Shown: one piece after another, positions 42,737-56,730 of the stretch | Position numbering within the stretch: position 1 is the first letter of the stretch | How the letters are laid out: each line of letters starts with the position of its first letter | Assembly: GCA_019059635.1 (NCBI GenBank) | Contig: JAGVRJ010000006.1 | Span: 434,001 to 498,000, forward strand | DNA: 64,000 bases | Direction: 5' to 3' | DNA from: Proales similis | Taxonomy: Eukaryota; Rotifera; Eurotatoria; Ploima; Proalidae | The notes under the pieces: generated by a model | The model's input: the letters and a program-made list of their open reading frames with translations, nothing else | What the model was told of the DNA's origin: nothing | Database searches by the model: none | Translations under genes and position numbers: made by a program

Positions 42737-44478
42737 TCAAATAAGAGATGCAGAAAAGAGCGCCGCTGCGACCAGCAGGCTGTACGAAACCCAAATGCAT
42801 TCAGCGCCCGAGTCAAGGAGACGAGCACGAGCCTTAAGGTCACGTGAACCCGTGTGAATCGCAAAATTTAAATCGTCGTCCTGCTGATGTTGTTGTATCG
42901 AAGATCTATGTCTGGTCAGTTTATGTGCCTCATCTTTATGAGTGGCGATCGTCAAGTTCTGCGACCAGTTACTCCATTCGTCGATCAGATTCTTGGCTCT
43001 TAGTCTTAGAACATAGGTTGTGTTTGACTTGAGGTTAATTAAATCGTAAAAGTCTCGGTATGACACGTTTTCTTGTCGATAGCTCGGCTCTTCTCCTGTT
43101 TGCTCTTTCAGTAAATGCTTTGTTCTGGAGACCATCCGTTGTTCTTTTCCTTCCTTTTGCTCGAAGAGCTTTCAAAAGAGAACATTTGCGAATTGGAAAA
43201 TAGACACTGGACATAAGAGGATATTTAGACTCACCTGAACGTTTATTTCGCTCACACTCGAACCGGACAGAAGGGACCATTCGAAGAGAACTGCATCGCT
43301 GTAGGAGGGCAGCCCCTTGTTAGAGAGTTTAAGTTCGCCGATCTGGCCAGTTACTCTCAGTGACTGTTTTGCAGAACCGAGTTCGTTCTCGCCAATGCAC
43401 TCGTACATCCCAAATTTGTCATAAGCACCCTTGAACGCGTACTTGAGCACAACCTGTCCAACACGACGGATTGGAATTGCCCCAACTTAATAACTCAATT
43501 GATAAAACAGTTTTCAAGAGACGGCACTCACTTGATCTCCTTCAGTCTCAATTAGGACGTCTTTCTCGTGAATGGGCGTTGCGTTGAACTTAATTGATAG
43601 CTTGGCCAATGGGTAAGAGGCAACTATGCAAACGATTTCCTCTCGTCGACCCACGGCTGAATACATCACACCCCCAACAATATTCTCATCAGAAGATATT
43701 TGAATCGACGGCGCATGTTTCACTTTAACTGTAAATTCGCTGCTTTTGGGCTGCCCAATGCCATTTTTGGCTGTACAACTATAGACATCAGAGTGACTGG
43801 CCGTGACATGCTGCAGATTCAGACTGGATGTCTCTTGATCAATAATCGTGTGTACTGCTTTCTCGCCCTTTTTGCTCCAAATTACTTCAGGTTTCGGATT
43901 TCCTTCTGCCAAGCATTGCACGGTGAGGGAATCACCTTCATTAAGGATGATCAACTCACTGTCCGGAGTTCTTTTAATTGTGGGAGAAGCTTTTCAAAGC
44001 AAAGCTGTTGAAGATTAACCAGGTCATGTTGAATCTATCAAGATCACTTACTCAACACCTCAAGTTCGTATACAAGATTTTCTGATTTGAGTTTGCCAGG
44101 TATTTGACATCGATAAGTGCCTTGGTGGTAAGGAAGCACTTTTTTCAATCTAAGATTAAAAACTCCATCTGCCGGATTTTCAATTTCTATGTTCTCGTCT
44201 GGCTTGACAATTTGTCGATCTATTGAGATGAAGTCATTGTCGCGCGCCCAGACCACTGAGTGAGCGCCTTTGCTTGCGACGTGACACTCAAGTATGACAC
44301 TAGTGCCGTTTTCCACTCGTTTAACTTTCTCGTAATTGATTGAGCTAAGTCTAAAGCAGGGTTCCCGCTGCTGGGAGATAAGCACATCCGATAAGCCGGT
44401 GCCCTCGGGACAAACAGTGGCCAGCACTTTTTGATTTAAACGATTAATATAAATCATAATAATAAAACTGAAGCGCAA
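42737..44478 (-). CDS. IgSF/FN3 cell-adhesion protein, klingon/wrapper-like, GPI-type
   Basis: 511 aa in four exons: 42737-43168, 43235-43453, 43532-43989, 44052-44478. An Ig V-like domain 1 (VILECHV...VVWARD...YHQGTYRCQI), Ig2 (LTVQCLAEGNPKPEVIW...SDVYSCTAKN) and a more divergent Ig3 (REEIVCIV...FGMYECIGENELGSA) precede an FN3 domain (FEWSLL...LKSNTTYVLRLRAKN) that includes a WSNWS sequence. The C-terminus ends in a hydrophobic stretch without basic tail (VSYSLLVAAALFSASLI), as for GPI attachment. Three Ig plus one FN3 and GPI is the layout of fly klingon and wrapper, which mediate neuron/glia contacts. The signal peptide is weak as annotated; an upstream first exon is possible. Confidence 0.85.
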
Positions 44479-47400
44479 TTGAGATAAGCGAGCACAAATG
44501 CTTCAACTTCTCAGGCTTGATTTATTGCTTTTCGATTTTTAGAGCTCGATCCTATCAAGACTTGAGTGACCCTCAACAAGAAAATGCCTATCATCTAATC
44601 AAGAGTGAAGAGCCTCTCCCTCTAATCTACAACGGCACTACGCTAATCTATATTCAAATCAGCCTGACTACTATCCCATGTAATTATGGTCGCGCTCATC
44701 CTGTTTGCTCGAAAATGCTTACCATGGCAGAACTGGACTAGCAGAATAGTTGACAATAAACGGTTGGCCATGTTGTTCTACTACAATCTTCTTTTTTCCC
44801 TCTCTCTTTTTCGCTTTTTCCTTGCGATCGGGACTGTCTCTAAACTGGCGTAATTTACTTTAGTTCTAAAGAAATAATGCAGAGAATCGAAGCGTCGAAC
44901 ATTGAGATGCATAAAAATAGAAATGAACGAGCGAATTAAAAATGAATTTTAAAGTGAATGAAGAATGAATAAATCTGGAATTAAACGGGACGCAAGGCGT
45001 TAGAGCGTAAAAATAGCGCCATATCGGAAGCATATCCGGTCTCATGCTGCTCACATTTTAGTATGAAACTGAGCCGTGATCCTCCGCTCATGCGACCAAA
45101 TAAATGAGACGAAGAAGCAAATCGATTGGTCAACGCGTGTTCCTCACAAGTCCAGCCCATTTACTCTACTCAGCTGGCCAATGGACGAGTGATTGGCGCT
45201 CAAACCTTTAACAAGATATTCGGCACGCGCCTAACGTACATGAAGATTGCGCGCCCTTGGTACTGAACTGACCAGAGTCGGCACATTTGCCACAAATTCA
45301 CACGTCGCTCATTCTTAGAACAAAACAGAGCTCTCCAAGCTCTAATTACTAATCAGAGGCGGTATCATACAGGAACATGGGCGAGATTTCGCTCTCACGC
45401 TGCAAATGTTTACTTAGAGATTCATTAACCAGCCGCCCTAACAGTAGCTTAGCTCAACAACTGCATGTCGAAACAGAAAGTAAAGAGAAATGAGAAAACT
45501 CTGACGCTTGTTTGTTTTTGAAGTACAAGCGCGGTGGGCGAAAATCCGATTGTAAGCCGTTGGCCGGTCGCTGGCGCTATAAAAAAGAGCCAAACGATGC
45601 CGGTCGTGTTTGCGAAGGTGAAATGACTTTCGACCGCGTCTGGCTCCCCGCCGCCGGCTGTCTGGGCTGACCGGCTAGCGCTTAGTATGGCGCTTGCCAG
45701 TGTGTGTATATATATATGGCCCGTTTGTTGAGTAAACAGGACTCGCAGATTTTTATCGAATTCAATTAAAAAGAAAATGTTTGCCAGATCAATTAGATTC
45801 GAGGGAAGATAAGGCGAGAGTGTGCGCGCAAACACGATGATGATGATGATGACGGCGGTAGTGGTGGTGGTTTTAGTTGTGGCGATCATCGAGCATAGGG
45901 TGAGGCCCAGTCCGCAAACAAGTGTTTAATCTAATTAATTTTAGTCTAGTTGGCCCGTTCAATTAAAACGGTCTAATATTAGCAACGCACGAATTGTTCT
46001 GATTGAATTTGCAAGTGATTGTAGTCGACCCGAACAACAACAGCGACCACACTGCGTCACGGATCGTTTTGTCGGCCGCTTTTCTTTTGTGCTCTCAAAT
46101 TATGTGGCACCGAAAGCCGGAGGCAAAATCAATTCTTATGGGCCTTGGTTGGTCCCCTTACTCTTACCCTCTCTCTCCTCTCTCTATCCTAGTTTATTCA
46201 TCCACATGTTTGGACATGATTGAACTGACTGAACGTTTGGACTGTCAATGCACTACACACTATATAAACTGGACACACTCAATCTAAACGACAAGTTGCC
46301 CGCGTATGCAATTAGCCGAACAGCCACTTCATTAATTGACGAGGCGGAAAATACGCTTGCGCCGTTGATCCTCTTTAGATTGACTGATTCACTCTGGGAG
46401 AAAATAGAAGCAATTGTCGTACGCCTGCACTAAACGCGACCCAAATGATGAAACGGATAGAGAACGAGAGAGAGAGAGAAGCGGAGAGAAAAGGGGGGGG
46501 GGGGGAATTGACGACGAGGGGGAGATGGCTTAGGATAATTTAGCGATCAAGCCTCTTCATCTCCGAATTGCAAGTCACATGCACACATGCCAATATAAGG
46601 GAAAATGTCTCGGCTAAATTGGCGGCACGGAAGTGCGAGTCTAGCAGCCGATAAGGCACTCACACATTCTTGATCGCGGCCCGGAGGCAAGAAGGACCGG
46701 ACAAACAAGACCATCGATGATGAATCAAATAAAGCGCACGATCGCTCGATCTATCGATTTTCGTGCGAACCTGACCTGATGCCGCCATTGCTTGACGGCT
46801 ATTACTGCTTGGACTGCAGCCTGACTGCGAGTGGGCAAATACATCAGTGACAGTGAGTAAATGGAAACTTGACAAGCACTGTTGATGAGTGATGAGAATG
46901 AGACCGGGAGACGTGAGAGAGCGAGCAAGCAATTACAAGCGAGCCAAAAGCGAATAGAGATTGCGTAGCGCCTGGGGGCCGAACACAACGCCAATGAGTG
47001 GCGCCAATCTCTGGCGGCTTGCAGACTCAGTACAGATAATCAATCGCAATTAATAGCACCGTATCAAACTTGTTGAGCTCTGCTCTCGAACGGGTTCAGT
47101 GCGAATTAAAACGGCATCAGCAGCCGGTCAAATAAACGTGGCTGAAGCGAAATCTGATTTTAAGACGAGACGAGCATCAGATTGGCATAAACACCGGTGC
47201 CTAGCGTTGCTTTTTGCAAGATTATATAGATAAAGAGCTTGTGAGAGCGAGCAGAGATGACCGGTTGATTCTTTCGTTGAGCTTGTACGAGTCTGCCAAA
47301 TGGCGTAGCGCAACCTTTTTCCCTCACTCGATCGCCCGCATCTACAATACAATCACACCAAAAATTGGTTGTAATCGCTTATTATTGCAATATGAATGCG

Positions 47401-50400
47401 TGGCCAACGGTTAATTAATGGAAACCCGATGGTTGCGTAAACTGGGCCCAGATTTCTTCTTCATTTTTTTTTTTAACTTGTAAGTGTTCAATTAATTCAA
47501 TCGGAATAGAGCCTGGATGAAAAGGCGATGCACAAAAGCCAAAAGCGTAAAAGGCGCTTTGGGCATCGGGCAAAAAAGTGACTCACACTTGGGTGCGATC
47601 GACTTGAACGGCTCGCCAGCCACACGCTCTGATTAATTAAAAATTCAACGTAATAGCTATATAAATATTTGAGCACGCCCGGTGTCGATGCTGCTTGTTT
47701 ACAATCGTTCCATTAGTGCTCGCTAACAACCGGTTAGAGCGTTAGCCGTATTAGATCCATTTGATCGCTCCCTTGGTTGACTCCGTTGTTTCCCCTCCCT
47801 TACGAATGGCGGCCCCGCACGAGCTAAACCGGAGAATAGACCCGATTGTAACGGAGCCCAGTCGGATCGAATCACCAACTCACACCCCTTACATATACAA
47901 AAACATACACACGCTTGATCAGCCTCGCTTTAACGTCCAAGCCAGAGAGCAAACGACTGAATGAGCATTTTAAGCGTTTTAGCCAAAGGCACGAAGGAAA
48001 GCAATTTGAAACCAATAAGGCATCAACGCATGCGTCTAATTAATCAAAAGCGGAACTAAATGAGCGTCCATGGTTTACAGCCAAACAAAGAGAGGCGAGT
48101 AAAAAGCGAGAAAAAAAATAAAAAGAGGAGGAGGGAAAACGGAAGTAGGAAGAATTCGAGAGTAGAACAGGTAAGGCGATCTAAGGATGAAGAAAAGCCA
48201 ATGAATCTTTGACAAGTTTGATCGATTCCTAATCGAATTTGAGAGACGCATCTGATGAGTCGGTTTCAAATGAACCCTAAAAAAGGTTTGTCTCATCTGA
48301 ATGGAGGTGAAATGAGTAAAAAAAGGGAGCGGAGTAAAAATGAAATCAAATATTTTTCTACCTCATCCGACGTTTGCCATATTCAATCCATTTTCATTTC
48401 AATCATCAATATTTAAAAACAAAAATGCTCCTAATTAGACTATCGGCCTCTGATTTTTTACTTGCCTCTTTGCCTGCTTAGAGGGGCAACGGTATAGCGA
48501 GCTTCAACGGTCAGTACATAGTGTATTAGATAGTTCAAGCCGTAATGAGCTGCTCGCCCGCCCGCCTCCGCTGCCATGGCATTAATGAATATGGTCGCTC
48601 GTTTAAGCGCTAATGAGAGTAGCTCCTAACGAAAATAGAACGAAGAAAGCCAACAAAAACAACAAGAAACGGGTGACGAGCATTGAACGAACCGCGTTAA
48701 TCCGAACGGACGATGACCGGTCCGTCGAGCTCTCGCTTCAATTCAAATCAGAAAAAGATTGAATGAACGAACAAACCAAATGAATGGAAGCATGAATGAA
48801 TGACTGACTGAAATGAAAGAAGGATTGAAAAAAAAAACGAAGGAGGCAATGCAAATGCGACTACTGCTACTGCTAATGCTGACAGAAACACAATTTAATC
48901 TGCGCTAATGAGAATTCTTGCTTCATCATCGATTCACCCCACCTACGCCCACAATGCGTACAATCTAGCTAAGACGGCGGCTCTCTTGTTTGTCGCTTGT
49001 CTACTGCACTCCAAATCGAATTCTGACGAAATGAATCAAAATTTTTTCGAGTGCTAATCTTGGTCGACTAAAGGCATCAACTACTAGAGCACAGCGGTCG
49101 GGGTGGTGGCGGCAGCGATGGAGAATAAACCCGCTCGCCACTTGTAGTTGTCTGTCTGGCTATCCGTTCGCTCGTCCGTCTGATTTGAACGCCTAGCAGG
49201 CAGTTAGGAGAAAACCAAGACCAAACAATTGAACAAGAAGAAATAAACAAATAGAACCCGTAGGAAAGATGAGAGCGCAAGTCGGCTCACACAGGCTAGT
49301 CTACTCCACAACAAATTGTTTTGAAAAGGGCCAATTGAATGTTGATGCGTTTTTGGCGCGTCCTGATGGTTAGCATTTGTCGATCTACGATGGTCCGTCG
49401 ACTCTCTCTTTCCCTCATTCTCTCCCTGCTGTATATAGCCATTGAGTTATGGGTAGAGCCTGCATAGGGAGAGAAGCAAAATCTGGGCTGCAAACATGAA
49501 AATTATCGAGCATTAACATCAAAACGATGTGAGCAGTCGAAGAATTAACAAAAACAGGAGTATCGGTTCAGACAGCCTGTTGGTCGAATTCACTGCCAAA
49601 GATTAATGTGGACGAGTGAGTGTGATTAACATTTTCGAATTTGACAGTTCAAATGGCATGATTCATGAACTTTACCTGAAAAAATAAACACGGCTATTTT
49701 TAGGAGAACCGGCAAAAGAAACAAAAATGAGATGGAAAAAAATAAGAGGCCAATCGTGGACTGTCTCAGGCCTTTGAACAGGAGATCGCGTTTTTTAAGC
49801 CGTACGAGCCCATTATCCGGCATTAGTATTCGGTGCGGCCACTAATCGCCGTTTCGTGCCTCGACTGATCGTTCAAGCCCTTTGCCGCTAGGATTAGGAT
49901 ACATTGCGAGGGCAGCGGTAAATGCGGCGCATTAATTGTGCTCTAAGCTTCATCCTCTTTTTCTATATCTTTTCCTTTATGTCTATCCTTTATTGGCTTG
50001 CTTGACTGCGTTCATATTACAACACGCACATTCTGTCGCATATGCTCACTCGTTCACACAAACTCTTTAACATACAACTGACACTGACAGACAAAAGGCA
50101 CAGAGAGAGAGAAAGAGTGAGCAAATTAACCGAACGGGTGAATGCCGCATGCGAGCAATTATCTAGCAATAACGAAGATAAATTATTGACATAGTTTCTT
50201 ATGGGAAGAGTAAGCGCGATAAGCTGTTTTGGCCACGACTGTTCAGAGAATTGAATACGATTACGAAGAGAGTTTCTCGATAGAGATGGCTATGGAGACC
50301 ATAGCTAGAGAGTAACTTTTTGCAGTATCGAATTGTGATGCGACCGCTTGATGACGACGCTGAGCTCACGCGTGCCGGCTCGCATTTCAATTCGAGATAA

Positions 50401-52112
50401 TTTCAAGTGGAGCCCTCTAATTTCAAATTCATCATTTGACTCATTCTAATCGGCCGCTGTGATGGTCGCATTGTGTGCGAGCGCGCGCGCGGCTGACCGA
50501 TTGAGATGGAGACGGTTAATAAGGCTAGAGCTGAAATGAAAGAGAGCGTGAGGGGAGGGAGTAGGCAAGCACCACTTGAATTAAGTTGCTGTCCGAACAA
50601 TCTGCTCGAATGAGCCCTCACCGACCATCACCGCCCAGCTTGGTCGTCTTCTTCATTCGGTTTATTGTTTCGAGATTAAATTTTAATCCGATTTGAATAA
50701 TTAAAGCGAGAGCTAGACGACGCTCTGACATGAAACAAAGTTGCTTATTCAAGTGCGCCATGTCCGGGTAATTAGGGCTCGGTGCGAAACTGCTTCCTGT
50801 TAGCATCTGCAGAACAGATTAGAACCACACCGTTAGTGCTTACATAAACATCGTTTGTTTCCCAATGTCTCTTGAATTTTGTTGACTTAAAGCGCGTAAA
50901 AAAGCAAGAATAAATGTAAATGCAGTAGATCACACTGTTTCAAGCAGGCAAATCGCGCGTTTTTGTTTACTCAACCGATCAGACCTCCTTAACTTATCAA
51001 CCTGTCACCCATGTGACGAACCAATGCGGATTAAGGCGGCGCGCAAACAAGTCATATCATCGGCTTTTCTCTTGTCTCTGAAATCCATCTATCGTTATAA
51101 TCAGTATTGGTTCGGTTTTGACTAGAAAAAAGCCTGATAGCTCTTGACTCTTGACCATAAGGAATATTTAAAAAAAAGCACAAACAAATCATTAAAATAA
51201 AGCAAGCCGAGTTAATTGGTCCCAGTGATCGTCGTCTATACATTTAGATTAGAACCGCAATTCTAGCAACAATATGAAAACAATCAACAAAGAGAATAAT
51301 AAAAATTAATAGTAATCGCTATATCCACTATGCAGAGTTGGCGTAAAATGGGACAAAGTTGAAATATTTGCTTAACTGAGAGTGTGAGAGAAGGAGGCTG
51401 AGTTTGGGCCAGAAGAATCGAACGAAATATCCGCATATGAATATTCAATGAACTAATTCAAATAAAGGGGCAAAATTACATGAAAAATAAAAGAGTAGCG
51501 ATTAAGCGGATAGAGAAGCTAAAAGAGAGGCTAGTTCAATACGGAACAGAAAACCCTATAACGTTATTGAAATTGTGCAGATTCAATCAAACGTAATCGC
51601 TTATTGTTTAGTGAAATACGATGGCATCTAGAATATTGGCAGTGGCTCAGCGGGCAAGCGAATAATCCCATAAGGCCAAACCGACTTGATTACAATTTTC
51701 GCATGCGTTATTCAATCATGCCAACGGAAGTGCACATTTGGTTGCAGTAATCGAAACTGACCGGCATTATATGCGTACATATGTCTATGGGATTGCAAGC
51801 GTGTGGGAATATTTAACGGAGTGTGTTGGCCCATAAGTGATAGCCATTAGCCGTCATGAAATCGGATTAGATCTAACGGTTGATACTATTGGCAGAAAGG
51901 CTAGTTGCAAGAGAAGCAATGATCCGTTCGCAATGCGTGTTTGTTAGCTTTGCTTTACAAGCGCTTCGTGCTGGAAGGGGTAAATAGTTGCGTTCAACTC
52001 AAAGCGTTTGCGTGTTTATGCGCACAAACTAGCTTGATCCGCATCGAATTAACTATTTGAGAGAACAAGAAAAGGAGGATAGACAATAAGTTTAAGAACC
52101 GTTGAGGGTACG
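44479..52112. other. 7.6-kb gene-free region with many AT-rich homeodomain-like motifs
   Basis: No supported protein gene, tRNA or rRNA on either strand. Open frames are short and unlike any family. The stretch is dotted with TTAATTA/TAATTAA strings (for example near 45930, 47413, 47634, 48039), a TATATATATA stretch near 45708, GAT/GGT triplet runs (about 45836-45871), a G13 run, and GA repeats. It contrasts with dense packing elsewhere, so it may be regulatory or hold noncoding RNA. Confidence 0.4.
46493..46505. repeat. G13 homopolymer
   Basis: Thirteen consecutive G after a GA-rich stretch (about 46463-46492), a likely slippage or assembly-sensitive site. Confidence 0.85.
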
Positions 52113-52674
<562 letters not shown>

Positions 52675-53391
52675 AATCGTACAATCACAAACATCAACTT
52701 CGACTCTTCGTCTATTTCTCGATCGATCGGCTCTAGAATAAATTGGGCTCGAATGCCAACCGTCATCTAAGTGGCTTAATTACAACCGAACTATTGTTAT
52801 AATTTTGAGTGATGAGAAAATTTTCTCTAATTTTACAAACAAAATATGCCAAAACAAAAATCGTTTCCTCCAAAAAATTTTCGCCGTTAAGATAGGTAAC
52901 AGAAGAATTGTGAACTTTGTTTAGCTGATGTCAGGTACCTCCCCCAAGGCACCTATAAAGGGCTCTAAAAACGATAGAAAAGGAGGGAGGGGGGCAACCC
53001 AAAGGGATATCAATTTTTTCTAACTCTATTATATGGGATAGTTAGAAATATCACTTTTCAGCTTGTCGGTTATGTCGTGTTTGTCTTGAGCGAATAGAAC
53101 AACTGCTAGGCTCTATTGAATGCATGTATTTCTATATGACAGGGAGAAATTGAAGCTGCTCTGTGTGTATGCTTGTGTGTAAATTTAAATCGAATGGCTT
53201 GAAGATGTGCGAAAACGAGTTCTCGCCATCGTCATCTATGGCTCGCTCGCTCTCTCATTTATACTTTCATTCATTCATTTATAAAGAGTTAATAGTCTCG
53301 GACACTCATCCACGTCGCTTGTATAACCAAAGTGCTGGTCTAAAATCAGCTTGTTATTCCCGATTTAGACGTGCGCAGTCATTAAGGAAAA
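52675..53391. other. Spacer between NDUFAB1 and Rpn2
   Basis: About 720 bp in tandem orientation; poly(A) signal at its start, TATA-like strings near 52961. No gene supported. Confidence 0.35.
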
Positions 53392-56300
53392 ATGCATGTA
53401 AATATTACATCGGCCGGTTAGTATAAACTGAGTTGGCGGCAGAATCTTAGTTGAGAAATAACCATCGGCTTATAAAAGGTGGCATCATCGCCATGCTTGA
53501 AGAGGGCGATCAGAAATTGGTTGCCTATGCTCTAAATCAGCTCAACAGTATTGTGGATGTGTTTTGGGCTGAGATTGCTGACTCGATCACTACTATGTAA
53601 GTGACAACTGTGTCCTAGTCAATTGAATAACCCCAAACATGTTAATCAACTTTGATACAAAAAAGTGAAATGCTACACGAGAATGAAAATTTCAAAGAAA
53701 GAAATCTGGCAGCTCTTGTCGCTTCAAAGGTTTACTATCATCTGGGCTCGTTGGACAATGCGCTATATTACGCACTTGGTGCGGATGGTCTATTCAACGT
53801 GGACGAGGCGAGTGAATACGCGGAGACTATAATCACCAAGTGTATAGATCACTATACAGAGGCACAAGTTCATAATTTTCAAGTAATCAATGAACAAGAG
53901 AAAAGACCAGTCGATCCGCGCTGGGTCGGTATTGTGAACCGAGTGTTTGCACGATTTTTCGAGGAGAAAAAATTCAAGCAGGCGATCGGTATGGCGATTG
54001 AGACCCGACGACTCGACGTGTTCGAACGAGCAATTATTGAATCGGTAACGTCCTTCAAATCTGAAGATTTATTTTTATGGGATGGATAACATTTTTTTTT
54101 AATTTTAAAGGCCAACTCAGTGGAAACGCTCACTTATGCCTACCGCATCGCGCTTACATTGATTTCGAATCGAAAATTTCGCAATTCAATATTGACCACA
54201 TTGGTGAGAATTTACTCTAGCATGCCGAACACAGACTACGTGAACATGGTTCAATGTTTGATCTACTTGAACGAGCCGGAGCGAGTGGCCGCCATTCTCG
54301 AGAACCTTATTAAAGATTACAACGAACTGATGGCCCTTCAGCTTGGTCTTGACTTGTATGAGAACGCTACACAACAGTTCTTGAATAAAGTCAAGGAGCT
54401 ATTACGAGCGTTTATCGCAGTCCCTCAACCAATGGACACCGACACCGAAAGCTCTCAAGTGAATACCAGCAAAGTCAGCGCTGAAGTAAAAGCAAGCGTG
54501 GAAAAATTACTTTTAATCATGAGCGGAGAGATCACAATCAACATGAACATGCAATTTCTCATCAAAAACAACCATTCAGATCTTTTAATTTTGAAATCGA
54601 TCAAGGTTCGCCATAATTTTCTTAATCCTTAAATGAAATAGTTGAATAAATTACACTTATTTAAGGACACGGTGAGAAACTCCGTTTGTCATTCAGCAAC
54701 CGTGATTTGCAATTCGTTCATGCACTGTGGCACCACGAGTGATCAATTTTTGAGGTATAATCTAAAACTGAATATCATTTCAGACGCAACTCATCGAATA
54801 TGAATAATTGGTCTATTTTAGAGATAACTTGGACTGGTTAGCACGAGCAACCAATTGGGCGAAATTCACAGCCACTTCGAGCTTAGGAGTTATTCATAAA
54901 GGTCACGAAAAAGAGGCATTGAGTCTGATGTCTGCATATTTACCCAAAGACACCACCAATAATTCACCGTACTCAGACGGCGGCGGCCTCTATGCCCTCG
55001 GTCTCATTCACGCTAATCACGGTGGCCAAATAATCGACTATTTATTCACCCAGCTAAAAGCAGCCAGCTCAGAGCCAGTAAAACACGGCGCTTGTCTTGG
55101 TCTCGGTTTGGCTGCGATGGGAACGGCTCGTCAGGATCTATACGAGGAGCTGAAAAACAATTTATATAAAGATGATGCTGTTACCGGTGAGGCTTCCGGT
55201 ATAGCCATGGGACTTGTGATGCTCGGCACTAATTCGGGCTCGGTCATTCAAGACATGCTTGGTTACGCACAAGAGACGCAGCATGAGAAAATTTTGCGTG
55301 GTTTGGCGATTGGTATTGCACTTTGCGCTTACGGTCGGCTAGAAGAGTCCAATACATTGGTAGAAACTCTTTTGAATGACAAAGATCCTATCCTTCGCCG
55401 CTCGGCAATGTATACGATTGCCATGGCTTATTGTGGTACCGGAAACAATCAGGCTATTAGACGTCTGCTTCATGTAGCAGTCAGCGATGTAAACGACGAC
55501 GTCAGACGTGCTGCGGTCGAAGCGCTTGGTTTTTTACTATTCAGAACGCCCGAACAGTGTCCTTCTGTTGTCTCTCTATTATCGGAAAGTTACAATCCTC
55601 ATGTTCGATGTGGCTCAGCAATGGCATTGGGAATCGCCTGCGCTGGCACCGGCAATAAAGAGGCGTTGGCTGTTCTCGAACCAATGCTTAACGATCCGGT
55701 CAATTATGTGCGACAAGGTGTCCTGATTGCAATGAGTTTAATCTGCATTCAACACACCGAACACACATGTAGCAAGGTAAAATCACTCCGGGAGAATTTG
55801 ATGAAGGTCATCACAGACAAGCACGAGGACGTTATCACCAAATTTGGCGCAATTATCTCACACGGCATTTTGGACGCGGGTGGTCGGAACATGTCCCTTT
55901 CTCTTCAGACTCGTAGTGGACAGACCGACATGAGCTCAGTTGTCGGTCTATTGGTGTTCACTCAGTTCTGGTATTGGTATCCGTTAGCGCACTTCCTCTC
56001 ACTATCTCTCCAGCCAACCTCCCTGATCGGCTTGAACCGTGATCTCAAAATGCCCAAGATTGAGTTTCACTCGAATGCAGCTCCGTCTGTCTTCGGATAC
56101 CCGGCACCAATGGAAGAGAAAAAAAGCGACAAAAGAGACAAAGTGGAAAAGGCAGTTTTGTCAACCACCAGTCGAAAGAATAGGCGGGATGCTGAGAAGC
56201 GGCATGAAAAGGGCGAGGAGAAAATGGAAGTGGTAAGTCAGTTGACTAACATGTTTGCGGATTCAAAATCAATAGACCCTTTTCAAAGGACGTCGCCAAA

Positions 56301-56730
56301 ATAGAAGCTGAAAAAGAGCTTGATAAAGAGAAAAAAGAAAAAGAGAAGGAGCCAGATTTCGAGCTTTTACAAAATCCGGCACGAGTGATTAAGCCCCAGG
56401 TTTTTACATTTTATGACCCATATATATTCAAGTTGGTCGTGATTTAATTATATTTTTCTCTTCGAAGCTGAGAGTTATTTCATTGAGCAAAAACTCTCGT
56501 TACACTCCACTCAAAGATGTATCGGCCGGCGGCATTATAATGCTGCGCAATAATCAAAACGACCAGCCCGAGACTTTAGTTGAGCTTGTTAAAGGTGAGT
56601 TGAATGAAAATTAAACCTTTAAACGAAAACAACAATAATTATTGTACCAATTTAAGCCGGTGGACCTGTTAAACAAGAGGATGAGAATGAGCCAGAACCA
56701 CCTGAGCCATTTGAATGGACCGAAGATTAG
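53392..56730 (+). CDS. PSMD1: 26S proteasome regulatory subunit Rpn2/PSMD1
   Basis: Largest non-ATPase base subunit of the 19S regulator. Nine exons: 53392-53416, 53479-53596, 53666-54044, 54111-54605, 54666-54754, 54822-56232, 56289-56399, 56468-56594, 56657-56730; 2829 nt, 942 aa (human 953). A 25-nt first exon encodes MHVNITSAG, matching the animal N-terminus MITSAAG. Hallmarks: [60 protein letters not shown], and many proteasome/cyclosome (PC) repeats such as EGGG-like [15 protein letters not shown] and [14 protein letters not shown] Lys/Glu-rich insert follows, and the tail [13 protein letters not shown] corresponds to the Rpn13-binding end. Housekeeping, no TATA seen. Confidence 0.97.

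Noticed and set aside
45449-45889. 146-aa minus-strand frame with Thr/Ile-rich start
   Set aside because: The start is a translated GAT/GGT triplet repeat; no family resemblance and no promoter.
46141-46175. TTGGTCCCCTT, like the start of miR-133
   Set aside because: Similarity stops after 11 bases and I see no complementary arm nearby to form a hairpin.
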